Positions 58,001 through 64,000 of a stretch of 64,000 bases of DNA are shown here, piece by piece. A program made the position numbers and the translations under genes. Within the stretch, counting starts at the first letter, position 1, and each line of letters opens with the position of its first letter. The notes below the pieces were generated by a model. That model searched no databases, was not told where the DNA came from, and saw only the letters and a list, made by a program, of their open reading frames with translations. Where the stretch lies: NCBI RefSeq assembly GCF_019578655.1, contig NC_063258.1, forward strand, positions 5,811,283 to 5,875,282, written 5' to 3'. Source of the DNA: Ricinus communis. Taxonomy: Eukaryota; Streptophyta; Magnoliopsida; Malpighiales; Euphorbiaceae.

Positions 58001-59432
58001 GACTGTTTTATTTTTATTATCTCCTTTGAACATATGCCTTTTTGCTGTTTGTTAAATGCCTCTTGAACATGATTGTCACGATCTTTTTATTTCTTTTTTT
58101 GTTGTGTATTATGTTTTTTTTTTATATTTTATGCATGTGTTGTGTTATGAGTCCTAGTTTTATTTTATTTTATCTTTTGTGCCTTACTTCTGTCAGGCGC
58201 GCACTTCACCTTGCGCCTTAGGCACCAACAGCCCTTATTGCCTTGGTGCGCCTTTTGCCTTTTACAACTATGATTGGAATATTTAAACAGCTTCAAATGC
58301 TTACAGAGTTTCTCAAAAATAACATTTCTAGTAATAGCTTTTTTAGTTTTCTCATGTAAAGTGAAATCTATACTTGTTCTCTCAAAAGTTAAAATTTGTA
58401 GAGTACGTTGTAGGAAGCTAAAAGTTGAACTACATATGGCCTTAGCCTTGGATCTCTACCTTCTTCTGTAGATTTCTCATGTTTCGTACCATTTTGTGCA
58501 GGTTAGAGGTCTAGGAAAAGTTTATTTCTTAGTTAAAATATAGGGTATACATTTCGATAATTTAGATTGAATCCATATTGAAAATTTACCTAAAATCAGG
58601 GGGGAAGTATGTAAGTCACCAAAGTTGTTAACAAAGGTGGTAGAATTGTTTTGGTGATACTCCTAGTTTGTTTTGTTAGGAATATATAAATAGTGATGAT
58701 AAGTGTTGGTCATTGCAGCTTGGTGTCGCTCCTTGTTTCTTGACTTTCAAACCTTGCAGGTAACAGCTAAATTCAAGTGTATAGTTCGGGTAGTGGCTGC
58801 ATTTCCATGGCAAGCAGAGGACTTCTCTCATCTTGGAACTTATGGGATCAGACTGACAATTGAGGATCCAACTGCCAGAATCCATGCTTTTTTATTTGCT
58901 GAAGATGGGGTGAGACCATTTTCTTACAACGATTTCTAATTAATAATCGAAAATGGCCTTAAATCTGTTGACTTCCAGCCATGATCTTGATGATGAATTG
59001 TGTACTTTTATATAACATAGTAGTTGTTTTCTTCTGCGAAGGCATTAAATGAAACTCTTGTGCCTTCTGTGAAGTTGAGAGACAGTTAGTGACTTTTGGA
59101 ATCAAAGCTAAGGATATAGCCACCATGGATGGTTCCGTGCTTCTGAACTGATTGGATTATAACCATCTCCTGGATAGTCTATTTCTACATGGCTGAACCT
59201 TTTTTGATTCTGTGATCTCCCTTCATTACAGGAGAAGTTTTTTGATGGTTATCCCTCCACCAATGCGTTGACAGAGAAGCGAAACACATTGCTTGGCGTG
59301 GAAAAGGAAATCGAGGGTGCTCCCAGAAATCCACCATGGGTGCAGTGTTGCCTAAAGTCCTATTATCTCAACAGAAACAATACTTGGGGAAGTAGGCATT
59401 TTAGAATTTTTGGCACAAAACATGTGGGTTAA
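52013..59432 (+). CDS. POT1: Protection of telomeres 1 (POT1), telomere end-binding protein (10 exons, 454 aa)
   Basis: A nuclear OB-fold protein of the POT1 family, which acts at telomere ends and with telomerase. Exons: 52013-52127, 52401-52537, 53240-53429, 53714-53778, 53935-54023, 55309-55590, 55781-55857, 56003-56061, 58760-58909, 59232-59432; GT-AG throughout, phases agree, 1365 nt. The N-terminal OB domain (about residues 5-150) shows YKYLELKDAISSINQKVSLI, DWFCTVKIVDES, LGDIIQLSHVV, and FALYEGKDG followed by SSRYHPRDQD. Residues about 206-260 begin the second OB region. FVTLMDVLT is near residues 327-335, and the C-terminal part includes YGIRLTIEDPTARIHAFLF (about 366-384). Arabidopsis POT1-type proteins are about 450-470 aa, so it is full length. 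Intron 5 carries a solo LTR, intron 8 a MITE. Exons 9 and 10 are duplicated downstream at 61647-62319. Confidence 0.95.
54196..54862. mobile_element. Solo LTR (667 bp), gypsy-like, in POT1 intron 5
   Basis: It starts TGTCACG and ends CGTGACA, a 7-bp inverted terminal repeat with TG...CA ends typical of plant gypsy-type LTRs. ATAA borders both sides (54192-54195 and 54863-54866). It has a TATA-like GTATTTATAGG near 54469 and a dense TTCTAGA array. No primer-binding site or internal domains follow, so it is a solo LTR. Confidence 0.75.
54550..54785. promoter_or_regulatory. Heat-shock-element array inside the solo LTR
   Basis: TTCTAGA recurs with an almost exact 10-bp period: twelve consecutive 10-bp units at 54661-54780, and two more at 54631-54650, with looser copies from 54551. 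TTCTAGAATGTTCTAGAA at 54631-54648 is a perfect four-part heat-shock element (TTCnnGAAnnTTCnnGAA). Many others retain three of four parts. Activity is inferred. Confidence 0.65.
55621..55680. repeat. TG/TA microsatellite in POT1 intron 6
   Basis: A run of TG dinucleotides followed by TATG/TATA repeats, just after exon 6. Confidence 0.8.
57575..58272. mobile_element. hAT-type MITE (698 bp) in POT1 intron 8
   Basis: Ends are CATAGTTGTCAAAGGCGCGC and, inverted, CATAGTTGTAAAAGGCAAAA, with GCGCC-rich subterminal palindromes. The flanks CTTGGAAT (57567-57574) and ATTGGAAT (58273-58280) form an 8-bp target duplication with one mismatch. The middle is AT-rich and non-coding. Its right end coincides with the start of the 2.89-kb tandem duplication. 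Confidence 0.85.
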
Positions 59433-61156
59433 GGAGGCTAATAATAACACCTTCAGATAAGCCTTAATTGTTCAAGATAATGTAAAAACTTAGATACTTG
59501 TATAAAATGAATAGTACACAGTAGATCCTTGTATATATTTTTTATCTAATGGTGTGTAATTATGCTACAAGTCCCATATGTGGATTTCTCCAGTTTGGAC
59601 CTTTACAGATGGAATTTCCTTGTGTTGCCCATGGTAGTTCGAGGAGCATAGAGGAAAAATATATATATATATATTTTACCAGTTTCGATGGGTTGGATAA
59701 AATTGAAACTAACTTATCAAATCAGATCAGAATTGAAAACTTCAAAATTCTCATAAAAAAATGAAAATATATAAACACTTCCATATTATGCCGCCTTCAT
59801 TTTTTCTTTCTTTTCAACTTTCAAGTCGACTTACATGTGTAAATTCATGGTATTGATTTACAAAAAGCAAGATAGTAAATTCATGTGTCGCAACCTTTAC
59901 TAAAATCACTACATACCTTGCGACTTCAATATAAAAAGCTAGCAGACAGACATGGCAATTTTCAGATTTAATATTTGTTTGTTCTTTGATGATCTAGAAT
60001 CGGATTGAAAAGGATAATTGGATCAAAACCATTTAATTCCTCTCCTTAAATTTAAATAAGAGATTTAACTATGTAGTTTAACTTTTTAATATAAATGATT
60101 TTGTGATTTCTTTTTAACACTTGGATATCTTGAAAGTTAAGTATTAATAATTAGCATTCGAATTAATTTACACTGTTAATTTAATTATTGTAACTCTTGT
60201 AACTCATTCATTTAATGTTAATTATTTATAATTTTATCATTATTTTTCTCTTTACTAATTTAGCTTTCATCCAAAACCAGAAAGAATAATCGAAAAAAAA
60301 AAAACTTACAATTCAATTTCTTTTTTTTAATTATAATCATCTCCTAGAAAATTCTACATTTCATCTAATCTTGTCAAGATTGATTTTACAGTAACAAATT
60401 TTATTTAAACTTAATAGCTAAGATTATTAACAATGTTTTGCTAACCGATTACTTAGCAATTCTCTAAGTACATTGAACCAAATGACTTCTTGCGACAAAC
60501 GATTAATCCACTTTCCTCAATAAATAATTAGAACTCATCATTGATATGTGACTTATTTAAAATCGCAATAAAGTCCTTTTATTCATAGAAATTACCCATT
60601 GCAGTTTCCTTTTAAGAAATCAACTTTTTATTTTTGTAGAAATCAAATCAAACCAATTACAAAAAGATATCGAAAATTATATGGTACTGATGTCCTTTGA
60701 AAATTAAAATTGAAATCCTCAAGACATTCGAGTACAAGCAAAATGAAAATAGGAAAAGAAAAAAGGAATAAAGATCCCAGAGCATAGATTAACAAGAAAA
60801 TTAAAAAAAGGCATGCGAAACCCCCAAAAATAATTCGGTTTGGGCAGAGTCACGTTTGTTTTCTTTCTAGAGCTATGCCCCTATTACAATTTACAACCAT
60901 TTTGGTCATCACATCTATTTTCAGAGCTTAATAACAATCCCAGATAACAAAAACCCACAGTTCTCCAGTAACCCATGGAAGAGAATAAACAGCATAGAGC
61001 GACAGGCAACATAAGAGAAATTTGGCATCTGGAGACTCTTTGCCAACTGGTGCTATAAACATATACTTCGTGTTCTCATATTCCTACACTGTTAAACGGT
61101 TAAATCGACCCCCCCCCCCCCCCCCCCGTTAATCAACACGGAATTTTGGTAATAAC
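58270..61156 (+). repeat. Tandem duplication unit A (2887 bp) with POT1 exons 9-10
   Basis: This unit repeats immediately at 61157. It holds the last part of POT1 intron 8, exons 9 and 10, and about 1.7 kb of 3' flank (59433-61156, where no other gene was seen). Near the end it has 19 consecutive C (61109-61127), then 29 bp to the junction. Confidence 0.95.
61109..61127. repeat. Poly-C tract near the duplication junction
   Basis: Nineteen consecutive C, very unusual in this AT-rich DNA, 30 bp before copy B begins. The same tract reappears at the window end (63994 onward). Confidence 0.95.
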
Positions 61157-64000
61157 ATGATTGGAATATTTAAACAGCTTCAAATGCTTACAGAGTTTCT
61201 CAAAAATAACATTTCTAGTAATAGCTTTTTTAGTTTTCTCATGTAAAGTGAAATCTATACTTGTTCTCTCAAAAGTTAAAATTTGTAGAGTACGTTGTAG
61301 GAAGCTAAAAGTTGAACTACATATGGCCTTAGCCTTGGATCTCTACCTTCTTCTGTAGATTTCTCATGTTTCGTACCATTTTGTGCAGGTTAGAGGTCTA
61401 GGAAAAGTTTATTTCTTAGTTAAAATATAGGGTATACATTTCGATAATTTAGATTGAATCCATATTGAAAATTTACCTAAAATCAGGGGGGAAGTATGTA
61501 AGTCACCAAAGTTGTTAACAAAGGTGGTAGAATTGTTTTGGTGATACTCCTAGTTTGTTTTGTTAGGAATATATAAATAGTGATGATAAGTGTTGGTCAT
61601 TGCAGCTTGGTGTCGCTCCTTGTTTCTTGACTTTCAAACCTTGCAGGTAACAGCTAAATTCAAGTGTATAGTTCGGGTAGTGGCTGCATTTCCATGGCAA
61701 GCAGAGGACTTCTCTCATCTTGGAACTTATGGGATCAGACTGACAATTGAGGATCCAACTGCCAGAATCCATGCTTTTTTATTTGCTGAAGATGGGGTGA
61801 GACCATTTTCTTACAACGATTTCTAATTAATAATCGAAAATGGCCTTAAATCTGTTGACTTCCAGCCATGATCTTGATGATGAATTGTGTACTTTTATAT
61901 AACATAGTAGTTGTTTTCTTCTGCGAAGGCATTAAATGAAACTCTTGTGCCTTCTGTGAAGTTGAGAGACAGTTAGTGACTTTTGGAATCAAAGCTAAGG
62001 ATATAGCCACCATGGATGGTTCCGTGCTTCTGAACTGATTGGATTATAACCATCTCCTGGATAGTCTATTTCTACATGGCTGAACCTTTTTTGATTCTGT
62101 GATCTCCCTTCATTACAGGAGAAGTTTTTTGATGGTTATCCCTCCACCAATGCGTTGACAGAGAAGCGAAACACATTGCTTGGCGTGGAAAAGGAAATCG
62201 AGGGTGCTCCCAGAAATCCACCATGGGTGCAGTGTTGCCTAAAGTCCTATTATCTCAACAGAAACAATACTTGGGGAAGTAGGCATTTTAGAATTTTTGG
62301 CACAAAACATGTGGGTTAAGGAGGCTAATAATAACACCTTCAGATAAGCCTTAATTGTTCAAGATAATGTAAAAACTTAGATACTTGTATAAAATGAATA
62401 GTACACAGTAGATCCTTGTATATATTTTTTATCTAATGGTGTGTAATTATGCTACAAGTCCCATATGTGGATTTCTCCAGTTTGGACCTTTACAGATGGA
62501 ATTTCCTTGTGTTGCCCATGGTAGTTCGAGGAGCATAGAGGAAAAATATATATATATATATTTTACCAGTTTCGATGGGTTGGATAAAATTGAAACTAAC
62601 TTATCAAATCAGATCAGAATTGAAAACTTCAAAATTCTCATAAAAAATGAAAATATATAAACACTTCCATATTATGCCGCCTTCATTTTTTCTTTCTTTT
62701 CAACTTTCAAGTCGACTTACATGTGTAAATTCATGGTATTGATTTACAAAAAGCAAGATAGTAAATTCATGTGTCGCAACCTTTACTAAAATCACTACAT
62801 ACCTTGCGACTTCAATATAAAAAGCTAGCAGACAGACATGGCAATTTTCAGATTTAATATTTGTTTGTTCTTTGATGATCTAGAATCGGATTGAAAAGGA
62901 TAATTGGATCAAAACCATTTAATTCCTCTCCTTAAATTTAAATAAGAGATTTAACTATGTAGTTTAACTTTTAATATAAATGATTTTGTGATTTCTTTTT
63001 AACACTTGGATATCTTGAAAGTTAAGTATTAATAATTAGCATTCGAATTAATTTACACTGTTAATTTAATTATTGTAACTCTTGTAACTCATTCATTTAA
63101 TGTTAATTATTTATAATTTTATCATTATTTTTCTCTTTACTAATTTAGCTTTCATCCAAAACCAGAAAGAATAATCGAAAAAAAAAAAACTTACAATTCA
63201 ATTTCTTTTTTTTAATTATAATCATCTCCTAGAAAATTCTACATTTCATCTAATCTTGTCAAGATTGATTTTACAGTAACAAATTTTATTTAAACTTAAT
63301 AGCTAAGATTATTAACAATGTTTTGCTAACCGATTACTTAGCAATTCTCTAAGTACATTGAACCAAATGACTTCTTGCGACAAACGATTAATCCACTTTC
63401 CTCAATAAATAATTAGAACTCATCATTGATATGTGACTTATTTAAAATCGCAATAAAGTCCTTTTATTCATAGAAATTACCCATTGCAGTTTCCTTTTAA
63501 GAAATCAACTTTTTATTTTTGTAGAAATCAAATCAAACCAATTACAAAAAGATATCGAAAATTATATGGTACTGATGTCCTTTGAAAATTAAAATTGAAA
63601 TCCTCAAGACATTCGAGTACAAGCAAAATGAAAATAGGAAAAGAAAAAAGGAATAAAGATCCCAGAGCATAGATTAACAAGAAAATTAAAAAAAGGCATG
63701 CGAAACCCCCAAAAATAATTCGGTTTGGGCAGAGTCACGTTTGTTTTCTTTCTAGAGCTATGCCCCTATTACAATTTACAACCATTTTGGTCATCACATC
63801 TATTTTCAGAGCTTAATAACAATCCCAGATAACAAAAACCCACAGTTCTCCAGTAACCCATGGAAGAGAATAAACAGCATAGAGCGACAGGCAACATAAG
63901 AGAAATTTGGCATCTGGAGACTCTTTGCCAACTGGTGCTATAAACATATACTTCGTGTTCTCATATTCCTACACTGTTAAACGGTTAAATCGACCCCCCC
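61157..64000 (+). repeat. Tandem duplication unit B, running off the window
   Basis: Matches 58270-61115 at an offset of 2887, dropping to 2885 after two 1-base deletions, both in homopolymers (A7 to A6 near 62646; T5 to T4 near 62970). No substitution was noticed in the stretches compared. The window stops inside the poly-C tract, so the right edge is unknown. Apart from the POT1 exon copies no gene was seen. Confidence 0.95.
61647..62319 (+). pseudogene. POT1: Duplicated POT1 exons 9 and 10
   Basis: 61647-61796 and 62119-62319 repeat POT1 exons 9 and 10 with the same splice sites, encoding the last 116 residues and the stop. Exons 1-8 and the promoter are absent, so by itself this is a fragment. 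Because exon 9 starts in phase 0 and its acceptor is preserved, splicing from exon 8 (ends 56061) to this copy could in principle give the same protein with a different 3' UTR. Expression is unknown. Confidence 0.85.

Overview
This window is plant nuclear DNA, almost certainly from a core eudicot. It is AT-rich, its genes are split by many GT-AG introns, and it is full of plant transposons. Four conserved single-copy-type genes could be rebuilt exon by exon with every splice phase agreeing. No bacterial, plastid or rRNA/tRNA gene was seen. The species cannot be fixed from the sequence alone.

Layout. 1-4404: a decayed Ty1/copia retrotransposon; the window starts inside its 5' LTR. 5860-13443 (minus): SDH1, the mitochondrial succinate dehydrogenase flavoprotein, 16 exons, 635 aa. 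13444-19695: AT-rich spacer with a decayed hAT element and a small MITE. 19696-25788 (plus): a 443-aa VAR3-type protein with four RanBP2 zinc fingers and an organelle presequence. 26253-32962: a CACTA-like element that has received a truncated hAT transposon and a long-inverted-repeat MITE. 35146-35499: another foldback MITE. 36224-41918: a short mitochondrial cox1 fragment (NUMT) split by a 5.5-kb Mutator-like element with a perfect 9-bp target duplication. 44058-48264 (minus): OXA1, the mitochondrial inner-membrane insertase, 9 exons, 423 aa. 52013-59432 (plus): POT1, the telomere end-binding protein, 10 exons, 454 aa. POT1 intron 5 holds a solo LTR packed with heat-shock-element repeats, and intron 8 holds a hAT-type MITE. 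58270-64000: a 2.89-kb direct tandem duplication carrying the last two POT1 exons; the second copy runs off the window.

How the genes relate. SDH1 (complex II) and OXA1 (insertion of inner-membrane proteins) both act in mitochondria. The zinc-finger protein is predicted to enter an organelle, and POT1 acts at telomeres. Plants do not organise such genes in operons, so the neighbourhood implies no shared pathway.

Most interesting points: (1) the near-identical duplication of the POT1 3' end, with one breakpoint exactly at a MITE terminus and a poly-C tract near the other; (2) a 10-bp-periodic TTCTAGA array forming many heat-shock elements inside a POT1 intron; (3) the cox1 NUMT interrupted by a MULE; (4) the nested CACTA/hAT/MITE structure; (5) telobox-like and E2F-like motifs upstream of POT1.
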